A stretch of DNA of 64,000 nucleotides from Hemerocallis citrina (Eukaryota > Streptophyta > Magnoliopsida > Asparagales > Asphodelaceae), in NCBI GenBank assembly GCA_017893485.1, contig CM030368.1, positions 109,747,549-109,811,548 of the forward strand, written 5' to 3'. Positions 1 to 9,385 of the stretch are shown one piece after another. Under the pieces are notes generated by a model that searched no databases, was not told where the DNA came from, and was given only the letters and a program-made list of their open reading frames with translations. The position numbers and the translations under genes were made by a program. Numbering within the stretch: the first letter of the stretch is position 1; every line of letters begins with the position of its first letter.

Positions 1-760
1 AATCATACGTTAATGGTTTTACCATTTTTATTCCTTTGCTGCTTAATAAATCAACTATTTCTGTTACGTTTACTCTATATTTTACCTTTGAATTGGTTGT
101 AGTTCGTCCTAAAAATGCTATATGTACAAATAGGTTATCTCCATTGTGGACTTCTTCATATCCTTTTGTCTGAATTCCGATATGGATATATCGTGTAAAA
201 TCTTGATGAGTTATCATAAAATCTGGGCTACAATAAAATATTCCTGAATTGCTGTTCATGTCAACTTCTACATTGGCTATCATACCTCTTGCAATATCAT
301 TCCATCTATTATCATATAAGGTGATTAGAGCTTTGCAGCCTAAGTTTTTTCTCATAAGTCTCTTAATACATATGACTATTAAACCTAAATGAATTAATTT
401 ATACCGTGAGGTTATAAGTTCATGTCCCGCTTCCCGACTTACTAAAGGTAGACTAGATGTTTGGTTTCCCAGACAGCTTAGTGCTTGTTCTCGGTTATGT
501 CTAAAAAACTCTGGTCTAAATTCAAAACGCCCAGTTTGGTAAAGAATTTTTGGGTTTAAGATATTGAGTCCTTCCTTTTGAAATCTTTCATAGTCTTGTT
601 CAGGATCTATAAGTTCTCCGAGTTGAATATCATAATTGCTTGACCTTCTGGAAAGTAGTCTTTCGATAAATGGTCTTGTCCTACTTGTAGATCCTTGATC
701 TGGCCTGATTGTACTAGAGGATCCTGTATATGATTGAATTTCTGTTTGTGTCCTACTCAT
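1..760 (-). CDS. Pararetroviral polyprotein, N-terminal movement-protein domain (partial)
   Basis: The frame is open for 253 codons from an ATG at 758-760 to the window edge, so it is cut by the window and not by a stop. The first ~55 residues are polar and Ser/Arg/Gln-rich. Further in are the landmarks of the badnaviral 30K-type movement domain: a hydrophobic beta segment (IHLGLIVICI), a DNRW motif followed about 14 residues later by an EVDM-like strand, and a segment resembling the badnaviral TRGYEN motif. In badnaviruses this domain heads the polyprotein with capsid, protease, reverse transcriptase and RNase H, and acts at plasmodesmata. An in-frame TAG lies ten codons upstream, which supports this ATG. 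The ATG overlaps the stop of the preceding ORF (ATGA), the arrangement typical of leaky scanning in these viruses. Confidence 0.72.
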   Translation of the reverse strand, partial: MSRTQTEIQSYTGSSSTIRPDQGSTSRTRPFIERLLSRRSSNYDIQLGELIDPEQDYERFQKEGLNILNPKILYQTGRFEFRPEFFRHNREQALSCLGNQTSSLPLVSREAGHELITSRYKLIHLGLIVICIKRLMRKNLGCKALITLYDNRWNDIARGMIANVEVDMNSNSGIFYCSPDFMITHQDFTRYIHIGIQTKGYEEVHNGDNLFVHIAFLGRTTTNSKVKYRVNVTEIVDLLSSKGIKMVKPLTYD

Positions 761-1132
761 GATTTTGATAATTCTTTCCTTTCTACTGGTCTAGTAGGAA
801 AAGTAAATACTACCAGTTTTCTTGTAACTCTTTCTTTTCCTGTTGGCTCTAGTCTTACTGATCCTACTTTATGAGTAATCTTGCTATGGTTATTCTGGAA
901 ATTTGATATTTCTAATTTCTGTAGTTTTTGCTCAACTTCTTCAATCCTGTTATCAGTTTTTGTTCCATCTCTTCAATTCTTTCGTGGATTTTAAGGATAA
1001 GCCTAATAATAGTATTATTTTGTTTAATAATAGTTCTTTTTGAGACTGATCTGCGTTATAATTACTATATCCTTCTGGGCCAGCTTGAAAAGTCTTTGTA
1101 TAATCTAAAGCTTCTAAATAGGCCTTTTGCAT
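757..1132 (-). pseudogene. Badnavirus ORF2-like coiled-coil protein, frameshifted
   Basis: Begins with an ATG at 1130-1132 and ends at the TGA overlapping the polyprotein start. The N-terminus (AYLEALDYTKTFQ) resembles the start of badnaviral ORF2 products, small nucleic-acid-binding, virion-associated proteins. It is followed by a heptad-rich coiled coil (EEMEQKL, IEEVEQKLQKLE) and a basic tail. The start and the tail lie in different frames, with at least two frame changes between about 950 and 1010, so no intact product is possible. Position, size and coiled coil fit the family; identity is inferred. Confidence 0.55.
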
Positions 1133-1176
1133 TAACTAAGAAATCCTTTTTATTTTTTTTAATTGTAATTTATTAT

Positions 1177-1491
1177 TTATGACAACTTCGTGTACTTGGT
1201 TTTTTGTCTCAATGAATCTGGGTTCTCTTTACCTCGTGTAGAATGATGTAACCTTGAATTATTCTGGTCTTTTACGTAATCTAGCTTACTAGAAATATCC
1301 TTTAGAATCTGGTTTTTCTTCTTTAGGGATGAAAGGAAGTTATCTCTAAATTTTTGGTCTTCTATTTCTCTAGCATCGAGACTTCTTTTTAAATTTATGA
1401 CTAAGTCTATCAGTGTATTCTGAACTAGATCTTTGTTATGAAATAAATGCTTTATCTCGTCTGATTTTTCAAAATTACAATTAAGGATCTA
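1177..1491 (-). pseudogene. Badnavirus ORF1-like small coiled-coil ORF, no ATG
   Basis: An open frame of about 100 codons ends at TAA 1177-1179 and is preceded by an in-frame TAG near 1491. It is rich in Lys, Asp and Leu with coiled-coil character and has no obvious ATG. It lies between the primer site and the ORF2-like gene, where badnaviral ORF1 sits. In rice tungro and some banana streak viruses ORF1 is known to start at a non-AUG codon, so the missing ATG may be original or may be decay. The next gene begins about 45 nt after its stop, so there is no direct overlap. Confidence 0.45.
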
Positions 1492-1557
1492 TTTGTCTGA
1501 TGTAGTAACTAACCTAGGGTGGAAACAAGAGTCTAACTCTGAAGAATCTTTGGTTAA

Positions 1558-1569
1558 GCTCTGATACCA
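1558..1569 (-). promoter_or_regulatory. Pararetroviral primer-binding site (tRNA-iMet)
   Basis: The minus strand reads TGGTATCAGAGC, complementary to the 3' end of plant initiator tRNA-Met. It lies about 130 nt downstream of the TATA box and just upstream of the ORF1-like frame, matching its place in badnaviral genomes. Confidence 0.8.
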
Positions 1570-1699
1570 AAAATTGGGGCTAAGTTACAATAAGTAAGTG
1601 AAGTTATCAAAGTCTAAGGTTTCTTAAAATTGCTATAAAGAAAATACGAGTTATCAATTTTAAACTTATCCCTACCGGGTACTCTCTCTTTAAATTATG

Positions 1700-1707
1700 T
1701 ATTTATA
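1700..1707 (-). promoter_or_regulatory. TATA box of the pararetrovirus promoter
   Basis: TATAAATA on the minus strand. Transcription would begin near 1675, roughly 110 nt before the primer site, a spacing like that of badnaviral full-length transcripts. Confidence 0.55.
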
Positions 1708-1726
1708 TGTTCCCATTTTACGGTAG

Positions 1727-1918
1727 CTAGGTGTCCAAATTATGTAGGGCCACCGAATCTAAGGACATTGGGGTCATGGGATTGTTGTCGTCACTATCCC
1801 CTGTGTCTGACAGGTTGTCTATTTGGGATAGAAGAGGTTTATCTTCAGAAATCTCCTTTTCACTTTCTGTCACTGTCTCTTTTTCTTTTGAGACAGCTGT
1901 CTTCACTTCTTGTGCCAC
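1727..1918 (-). other. Acidic ORF fragment upstream of the pararetrovirus promoter
   Basis: An open frame of 63 codons, very acidic (Glu/Asp/Ser-rich), bounded upstream by an in-frame TAG. On the circular viral map, sequence before the promoter would be the 3' end of the last ORF, so this could be the tail of the polyprotein. I recognise no domain and cannot exclude a chance frame. Confidence 0.25.
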
Positions 1919-1995
1919 CTATGTCGCAATCATAGTGCGGATTGATTCTTTTCTTTTGCTCTTCTTGTGTTTGGGTTGGATCATTTTTCCTTTTC

Positions 1996-2005
<10 letters not shown>

Positions 2006-2026
<21 letters not shown>

Positions 2027-2270
2027 TTGCCTATAAAAATCCTTTAATTTCACTCAAAGTTTTGCACACCTTCACCCTACTTTCCATCTATCAACTCTCT
2101 TCTACTGCTGCTGCTCTCAATCTACTTCAACGGGGGGGGGGGGGGAGTTGCCTATAAAAATCCTCTAATTTCACTCAAAGTTTTGCACACCTTCACCCTA
2201 CTTTCCATCTATCAACTCTCTTACTCTTTCAACTCTCTACTACTACTGCTACTCTCAATCTACTTCAACA
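2006..2270 (+). repeat. Tandem duplication with G tracts and duplicated TATA box
   Basis: A G21 tract (2006-2026) is followed by a unit of about 104 bp; a G14 tract (2132-2145) is followed by a second, slightly longer copy of the same unit. Each unit begins with CTATAAAAATCC, so the TATA motif is present at 2032-2038 and 2153-2160, then runs into a CT-rich stretch. The second copy carries an extra CTACTACTACTG expansion. The unit lies upstream of the hAT coding remnant and may be its duplicated promoter and leader. Exact G-tract lengths are vulnerable to sequencing error. Confidence 0.6.
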
Positions 2271-2825
2271 AAGAAGTGAACAGTTCGATCGTGTCGAAGC
2301 GACTGCGTCTACTACAAACTCTCTCAACAAAGAAGCTCACTCTCTCTACGACTACGTCTACTACAAACTCTCTCTACTATTATTTTCTCTCTCAACTCTA
2401 TATTCGATTATTCGTGGAGTACGATATCAAAATTTCTCAACTCTCTCAACTCTTTATTATTTTTGTAGCTTTAATTTTTTTTTATTGAACTTGTTTGAGA
2501 AATATATTGCTTGCTAATGGTATGCTTGTTGGTGTTTTGCCACTCTCTCTTTCTTTCTCAACCCTCCTATCGTTTTTTAGATTTTTTTTTGCCACATATA
2601 CTACCTAAACTCTCTTAACCTTCCTATATTGTTTTTAATTTTATTCACATACACTACTAAAACATTGGAAATTATTAGTTTTACATACACTATTACTACA
2701 CTATATTTATTATGTCATGGTCATAAGATAGCAGCCATACCTAAAATGAACAAGATTTCGCTAGTTCTTCTCGTTGGCCTTCAACAATCCCACAATTAGA
2801 GACTGGATATAACTCTAACCTTAAC
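2271..2825 (+). other. CT-rich leader upstream of hAT remnant, no gene seen
   Basis: Pyrimidine-rich sequence with a second local duplication (the motif CTACTACAAACTCTCTC occurs near 2308 and 2357) followed by AT-rich sequence. It reads like an untranslated leader or intron of the hAT gene downstream. No coding homology is visible. Confidence 0.35.
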
Positions 2826-3372
2826 ATAGTTATGAAGATGTTCCTCCACACGATTATGATCCCGACACACAACAAGAAATGCATACTAGTGACACACAAA
2901 CACATAAAACTGAATCCCCACAACCCACTTCTAGTAGATAACATAGAGAGAAAACTAGTGATTAACACAAATATTCAAAAGAAGAATTATAGTATAAGAC
3001 ATAAGATTTGTAAAACATGTAATAAAAGTTATAAATAGATTAACGTGAGGGAAAGGGTACAATTCGTAGACACTTTACCTCTATACACCGCGATCTACTA
3101 GTGGACCAACAAACACAACAAAAGATTAACCCTAGGACTGAGCAAATAGATAGCCATAGCTATGATCTCGAAATTATTCGTCGGGAAATGGCCAAACTAG
3201 TTATTAAGGAAGAGTTAATTTTTTCCTATTTCGAGAGTAGGAACCTAGAGAATTTTAACGAAAATGAACTAATTCCACACTTTAAAAAAATCATAGAAAC
3301 ACTTAAGGCCGACTATTTAAAACTTTATTCCGAAATGAGAGACACTTTAACTGCCCTTTTGTACGGTTAAAG
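2826..3372 (+). pseudogene. hAT transposase N-terminal part (BED finger), broken
   Basis: The fragment starts with an acidic, His/Pro/Thr-rich segment, then a BED-type zinc finger: Cys-x2-Cys codons at 3009-3020 and His-x4-His at 3071-3088. The two halves of the finger are in different frames with a TAG at 3036 between them. After the finger comes a run (YDLEIIRREMAKLVIKEE) matching the segment that follows the BED domain in plant hAT transposases. The gene is then cut by the LTR at 3373 and resumes at 6504. Confidence 0.75.
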
Positions 3373-3857
3373 TGTAGCACCCCGAATTTTCATAATAGAA
3401 ATAAGCGACACAAATCCAGAATCTTTACTTCAAATGTAAACCAAATGCCGTACAGTTACAGGAAAATTTAAAACTTTCTTACAACAGTACATAATACAAT
3501 GCACAACGAAAATTTAAATATACTTTTATTACAACTAATTTGAACATTCAAACTCCAATCTTCACTTAAATCCAAGCTTTAACCCTTGTTCAAGCCACTC
3601 ACTTTGCAATCCTGCAAAACTGTTAAAACTGTGGGTAAGTTAGTTGAATTCAACTGACACAATATTGATAAAAGGAGCGACTCTCCAAGGTCTCATAACC
3701 ACACACTTGTTGCACAAATAAAACAACAATAAAAGATTCATAAATCAACAATTAATACTGAAACTGAAACAATAATTGTGTGTTAGGAAAAACAAGCAAG
3801 GATACATAAAACAATGTTCAAGAAAACACAATGCACACAATGCACACTAATTCATAC

Positions 3858-3958
3858 TTATTCGGATTCTATGTCGCCCATACAACATAGGTCTGAGGGC
3901 AAGCCCTTAGCGTTCACATCATTTAGGGTGGGTTCAATCCCTCGCTATGCAATCCTAT
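3858..3958 (-). other. Conserved LTR block (S1 copy)
   Basis: Plus-strand reading: CATAGGTCTGAGGGCAAGCCC, then GGGTTCAATCCCTCGCTATGC. The same pair of sub-motifs occurs at the equivalent place in three other divergent LTRs in this window (27996-28072, 35597-35690, 42165-42250 and its copies). Confidence 0.65.
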
Positions 3959-3982
3959 ATCGGTGACAGAAGCAAGATTAAA

Positions 3983-4370
3983 CACTCCGCAAATAAGCCC
4001 TAGCTTCGGAATACATCCGTCTGATTGTACAAGTGTAAACGCACAAGCATCTTGTAAGCATCATTCTAACTCTGGAGAATTACATCCCTGTCATACATTC
4101 CGCAAATAGACCCCAGTCCCAGAATATAATCCATCAGACTGTACAAGTGTACTGCACGAACATACCATACATTCTCCAAATAGACAATCTGCCCGACTGT
4201 ACAAGTATACCGCATAAACATACCAAATCCATCTCACTTCTAGACGTTCCGCAAATAGAACCCAGTTCCGGAATACAATCTACCAGACTGTACAAGTGTA
4301 CCGTGCGAACATACTAGAGAGACATAAAATCACACAGCACCGAAATACATCCGCCCGACTGTACAGAGTC
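3983..4370. repeat. Decayed minisatellite in solo LTR S1
   Basis: About five degenerate units of roughly 60-110 bp, each with CCGCAAATAGACCCCAGT-like and GACTGTACAAGTGTACCG-like cores. It directly adjoins the conserved LTR block. Confidence 0.65.
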
Positions 4371-6498
4371 CATACTAACGTTAAACAAGTTCCGTCACAA
4401 CTCCCAATCTAGTGCATTTCCTTAGGTTCAAACATAGGTAACCATAGCCACTTAGGGTTAGCTCACCCTACCGGACTTAACTCATCAAAATTTGGAACAC
4501 TAGCTTCTCTGGCTAATTCCTACAATCAAATAACCACTGTACTCTAGGGTTTCGCTCAGCCTCTAGTGCTCACAACTCAATGCCTCAAGCATCCATCTAG
4601 GGTTCTCACAATAACCTTAACTTTTAATCAAGAACCTCCACTTGGTTCAATCATTAAAAAAAATAAAACAATACTTTTTCCACAACACCACATTTGTAAA
4701 ATCTCAAAAAGAATACTTCATTCCAAAAATAAAATATTCGTACCTCCACAAAATCTCTTCAACATTTCAAGTTTCATTTAATAAGTCATCGTTACCATAA
4801 AAGACTCTTTCTTTTATGAAAGCAAAAATCCAATCCACTATAATCCTTTAAAGTCAACTTTTAAATTCCTCTTTCAATATATATAAAATCGACATCAATT
4901 TTCTGGAATTCAATTCAACTTGAACTGAAAACAAGCCTCTTTATTTTGAGGGATTTCATCCCTAAAATAAGCAATTCTTTAGTTCTATAATTTGAAACTT
5001 TACATCTTTAGAAACTAAAAATAAACTCTTTACAATTTGAAGATTTCATCTTTCAAAAGTGAAATATATGCCGCCTCAAAACTGAGGATTTCGTACATCT
5101 AAAATATAGATTTACCCACTCGAAATCACAACTCGAACATATTAAAATCGAAAACTAGATTTCTACAAAATCTGAAACTTAGCGACTTCGAAACTTTGAT
5201 TTAACAATAAATAAAACTTCATACTACATACTCATACATACACCCCCACACATATACTAGTGTCCTCAACCCTAGTACACAAACCCCTACACCAAAAGAA
5301 CTCCAACCCGAGCCTTTCAAGCCCAGGCCGAAACCTAGCAACGTGCAAACCCAAGGGTTGCACAGTGCAGGCCGAGCCCCACACTTCCAAACCTAGGCCT
5401 AGGTTCTCTCCACCGAAACCCTAACCCTAGCTACTTTATACTTCATACATCAATTAGCAAAATACTCAATATTCATGCATGAATCTTTGAACATTTCATT
5501 CATAAAATTTTCTCAACTAAAAACAGTGAATATTTAATAAAGATATCACTTTTTTAATCTCTTAAACATGGATCTAAACATATACAACAAGATCTACACT
5601 TTTACATCAATATATAGTTTCTTTTAATCAATTTTCAAAAATAAAAATTCGATCTTTTATGCATAATATTATCCAATCATTCAAGCATAAGTCATCATAC
5701 ATTCTAGGTTAGATTTTCATGCATACCATCCACAAGACTACATCTATTATTCATCTCTAATTTTTTTTTCTCATAAACAACATCAAAACATGTTAATATA
5801 AATCATAGATTCTCAAAGTCTAAATCCTAGCATGTTACTACAATACTCATGAGAAAATAACAACACAAAAGAGATGGAGAAGACACCCACCTCTAGTAGA
5901 TTTCGAAATTGAAATCCAAGAAGCCTTCATCTCCTAGTGCAAAAGCTCTTACTTCTCCAAAACTCACCAACAAAAGACCTCAAAACAGAGGAGGCCGAAA
6001 ATTCTAATTTCCCTTATATAGTGCTAGGGGTACAATTAGGGTTTTTCAAGGAGTTTTTTTAAAATAAGTTCCCATAGAACACTTCTTTACAAAATCCAAT
6101 CAATTAAGTTAGAATCTCAATCAATTAGTTGCAAAAATTAATTTTCCTAATCCCTCTAAATCCTCTAATGGTCGGCCTCCCTTATGCAGTCATTTAAAAT
6201 TTAAATTAAAAAATTTTTGGGCTCATATCTTGAGCCAAATTACTTATTTTCAAAAAAAATCATCTTCTTTGAAAATAATTTCAAAAGTTGTTTTTCTTAT
6301 TCAAAATTTTCCAAAAATAAAAACATATCAATTAAATAAGAGAAACTAATTTATTGACACAAAATTTGAAGATTTGCCTTTCATAATATTTGCATGTGCA
6401 AAACAATAATTTCACAAAGCAGTTGAAATAATCAAATAAATTAAATTGAAATTATTTAAAAATTCAAAATATTACATTTAAATTTCTGGGGTGTTACA

Positions 6499-7955
6499 TT
6501 AAGTTGTAGAGTATTGTTAACTTCCGATTGTTGAAAACATTGTAACGATATGTCGATGATGGACATAACTTGTCATTGAATAGATAGTGATTGATTCATT
6601 CAAAAGAGAATCATATAACTTGTCGCTTTGTCGTACCCCATAGTGGTATGATTAACCCAACATGTATTTTAGAAGTTTGCGATTTATTTCATATTCGCAA
6701 TAAAATTTTTACGATTAGTTTTGATAATGCCTGTAACTACAATAGTTCGATTACTACATTAAAAGAACAATTAGCTCCTCCATGTCTTGCAATTTTTCAT
6801 GTTAGATGTGCATTTCATGTTCTAAATTTATGTGCACAAGATGCTTTGAAAGTAGTTGATCCATATGGCACAAATATTAGAAACTGTGTACATTTTATCT
6901 CTTTAAGTGGTACTATGCTTCAACAATTTAAAGAATGATGTAATCTTAAGGGAGTACATTTTAGAAAATTTTCTACAGATGTTAAATACCAATGAAACTC
7001 TACTTTAGATTTATTAATTGTTATTCTCAGTACAAAATAAATATAAATGATTTTTGTCTTGCAAAAATATTGAAAACTTTCAAATGACTCATGAAGCATG
7101 GTATTTTGCCGAATCTTTGTTAATATTTTTGGAACCTTTTTAAACCGCAACTGTGAAGTTTTCAAAATCTTATGATTCCACTTCTAGTAGTATTTTTATT
7201 TCATTAAATATTATGATGCAAACATTTTATGACATGATTTTAGACACTTACATTAGCCATATTGTTATTCCCGCTTATGATAATTTTTTGAAGTACTTCA
7301 ATTCTTCTCCTATGTTGTATTGTATTTCTACTATTATGGATTCTCGTATCAAATTAACGAGTACGAAGAGCTTGATTGAAATATTTTTAGTTTACTTCAA
7401 GATGACTCGGAATATGACTGTAATGAATATTTAGCTACATTTGAGTCGATATTAAATAACTTGTATGATTTTTACGATAGGAATTTTTGCATCTAGTAGT
7501 ACAACATGCCAAACTAATATATCAACTTCTTCTTCTGCTGCTAAAGGTAATGGTAAGATTACATTAGAAGATGTCAGTGCTAATTTACTTACTTATATTC
7601 AATCTAAAAAACCTAGTTTAATGCACCTAATAAATTAAACTAGTATAATCAACAAGATAGTAAGAGTTCTAGTTCTAAGATTATGTGTTAAAATGGTGGA
7701 AAGAGCATGAAACTCTTTTTCTAATTCTTTCATATATGGTTAGAGATCTACTAACCCCTCACGTGTCTACAGTTAGAAAATATTTTTACTGCAGGTGGTA
7801 TAGTTTTAACCGATTACAGGAATCTGTCGAAGCCAGATTCATTGGAGATGCTTGTGTGCCCTGAAGATTGGATGAATGTTGAAGACAAGACTCATGGAAA
7901 AGCGGTCAACGCCTCAATAAGTGGAAGCAACTCACCTGAAGATCAACATGCTTAA
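6499..7955 (+). pseudogene. hAT transposase middle and C-terminal part, broken
   Basis: Resumes the gene interrupted by solo LTR S1. Landmarks in order: TISFDNACNYN near 6710, the hAT signature RCAFHVLNL near 6805-6835, a DUF4413-like stretch ending IMDSRIKL near 7330-7360, and the C-terminal dimerisation region (WWKEHE near 7700, HVSTV near 7765, AGGIVLTDYRNLSKPDSLEMLVCPE split over 7790-7865). The tail ends at TAA 7953-7955. Several stops and frame changes separate the blocks. In intact relatives this region holds the RNase-H-like catalytic core interrupted by a helical insert, and the hAT dimer interface. Only decayed remnants are present. Confidence 0.8.
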
Positions 7956-8255
7956 TAGAAAATTTAGAGCGATGAGATCCTAGGTTTAGGTTAAGTAAAG
8001 GAGCACGACAGTAGTCCAACGTCCTCTCTTCAATCTAACTCTAGTCGATCTCGAACTCTAGATCATCTCCTAAATATGTAATTCAATAAATTCGTATGCT
8101 TTTTTTAGTTTTTATTACATGTATTTGTAAGTAAAAATGTTATAATTTTTTTTACAAATTGGAATAAATAATATATACAATTTTGTTTCACTCTTATATT
8201 TGTTGTACATTTCTTTCTTTTAAAAATGGAGCTAATTTTTAAAAAAAAACTAAAC
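7956..8255 (+). other. 3' untranslated part of the hAT element
   Basis: AT-rich non-coding sequence between the transposase stop and the GC-rich subterminal region. No gene seen. Confidence 0.4.
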
Positions 8256-8460
8256 TCGCCCCAATTCGCGACCTGGCCCCACCCAGGTCTGGTTCAACCC
8301 GAACGGGTTGGCGGGTCGGGGCGGGTCGGGTTTTTGAAAATCCAACCCGACTTGGACCGGTCCGGTTTTGACCTGAACCGACCTGAGCCCGCCTGCTACC
8401 CGTGCAAACCCTGCAGGGTTGAGGCCCGACCCGGCCTGAACGACCCAAATGCCATCCCTA
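8256..8460 (+). repeat. hAT 3' subterminal and terminal repeat region
   Basis: GC-rich stretch with many CGGGTCGGG and CCCGACC words in both orientations, ending GCCATCCCTA. Plant hAT elements commonly carry such subterminal transposase-binding repeats next to a GGGATGGC-type terminus. If this is the end, the 8-bp target duplication would begin TGACCTCC. Confidence 0.6.
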
Positions 8461-8842
8461 TGACCTCCCCATTTGTCATGTCAAAGTTTTGTTTCATTAT
8501 TTCTCTTTTTAGTTAAATAAGATGACCATCCTTGTACCTTATGGTCCTTATTCTTTAGAAAAATAAAGAAAGTCGTTCGTTAATTAGAGTGGGTGAGTGC
8601 GTCTATCATTTATGTAGTTACTCATTTTTATGGGAAAGCCTGCCGGAGGATGGTGGAAAATATTTTATTTACATATTCCATTTATTGTATTTTGTCTTTT
8701 TATTTTTGTCTTAGAAATTCTTAGCCAGATTTTATCGAGTGATCACATCAGCATGAGGTGACCTTTATAGTAAGTTGGTTATACGAACTAACCTAAGATC
8801 AAACTCTCACAAATAAATGTGAAGTTAAATCACAATGCAGCA
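8461..8842. other. Spacer between hAT and RTE LINE
   Basis: About 380 bp of AT-rich sequence between the hAT terminus and the LINE 3' end. I see no gene, repeat or RNA in it. It may be the oldest, non-element DNA in the window. Confidence 0.4.
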
Positions 8843-9142
8843 GCAACAACCATGATAAAGTTTTTTTCCCAACTAGTTAGGGTCGGTTATATGAATCTTG
8901 GTTTTCCATTTTGTTCGGTTTAGCGTAATATCTTCTGTAAGGGCACAAGCTATCATATATTTTCTCACATTTTCCACCAAAGTAAGTTTAGGTCTTTCTA
9001 TACCCCTAACTCTACCCTCTATATTTATCAAATCACTCTTTCTAACAGGGGCACTACTAAGTCTAAGTATGACATGTTCAAACCACATGAAGCGATTCCG
9101 TCTTAATTTATCTTGGATATGAGCTAACTTTACCATGTCTTG
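8843..9142 (-). mobile_element. RTE-type LINE, 3' end fragment
   Basis: The minus-strand frame from 9145 to 8873 encodes the C-terminal end of a plant RTE reverse transcriptase. It has a KLRRNRFMWFEHV segment (usually RWFGHV), PVRKSD, a GIERPKLT segment (usually GRGRPKKTW) and a closing ITDPN (usually ADP). Beyond the stop lies a short TTG/CTG run near 8843-8858, the usual simple-repeat 3' end of these LINEs. The fragment is cut at 9142 by the Copia element and continues at 18996. Confidence 0.78.
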
Positions 9143-9227
9143 TGTTGGATCTTGTAGGCGAGACAACAAACACTAGAGGGGGGGTGAATAGTGTTAATAA
9201 AAAACTACGGAAATTTTCTTCGGTGCA

Positions 9228-9385
9228 GTCGACTTGGTTGTGAACCAGTCGACTGATAAGATCAAATAAAAGTAAATACAATAACTCGGTGCAGTCGACT
9301 TATAGATAAGGCAGGCGACTGATGACACAAAGACAGTACAATTAATACGAGACTGATCAGTCGACTGATAGTGCAAGGAGTCGAC
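9228..9385. repeat. Copia LTR array of paired AGTCGACT palindromes, 66-bp period
   Basis: GTCGAC cores begin at 9228, 9294 and 9360, exactly 66 bp apart, and each has a partner exactly 20 bp further (9248, 9314, 9380; the 9314 partner is GGCGAC). The sequence between the cores differs from unit to unit. The other LTR has the same array at 17681-17838. Confidence 0.85.

Larger units (their letters stand above)
1..1950 (-). mobile_element. Endogenous badnavirus/tungrovirus-like pararetrovirus, 5' part
   Basis: Reading the minus strand from about 1950 down to 1 gives the order found at the genome start of badnaviruses and rice tungro virus: TATA box, tRNA-iMet primer site, two short ORFs, then the start of a long polyprotein beginning with a movement-protein domain. 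The polyprotein leaves the window at base 1. The small ORFs are broken, so this is an integrated old copy and not a replicating genome. The boundary on the high-coordinate side is not sharp; I place it before the G tract at 2006. The family assignment rests on gene order and recalled motifs, not on a search. Confidence 0.75.
3373..6498 (-). mobile_element. Solo LTR S1 of a Tekay-like Ty3 element
   Basis: The 3126-bp segment begins TGTAGCACCCC and ends GGGGTGTTACA. It is flanked by TAAAG (3368-3372) and TTAAG (6499-6503), a target duplication with one change, and splits a hAT gene whose homology continues on both sides. Orientation is inferred to be minus, because its conserved block runs the same way as in the minus-strand Tekay LTRs and a TATATAAGGG box reads on the minus strand near 6008-6018. 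There is no internal domain, primer site or polypurine tract, so it is a solo LTR left by LTR-LTR recombination. The rest is AT-rich and non-coding. Confidence 0.8.
2027..8460 (+). mobile_element. Degenerate hAT transposon
   Basis: A BED-finger hAT transposase of the plant DAYSLEEPER/RICESLEEPER type can be followed from about 2826 to 7955, interrupted by a 3.1-kb LTR. The 3' end is well marked: a GC-rich subterminal region ends in GCCATCCCTA at 8460, the reverse of the terminal GGGATGGC motif common on plant hAT elements. No matching 5' terminus was found between the pararetrovirus and the coding region, so the left end is lost or lies inside the G-tract region; the start given is approximate. 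The frames are broken many times. Confidence 0.7.

Noticed and set aside
8239..8516. Arg/Gly-rich or Pro-rich small ORFs near the hAT end
   Set aside because: Both strands are open because of the CGGGTCGGG subterminal repeats; a terminal region explains the sequence better.
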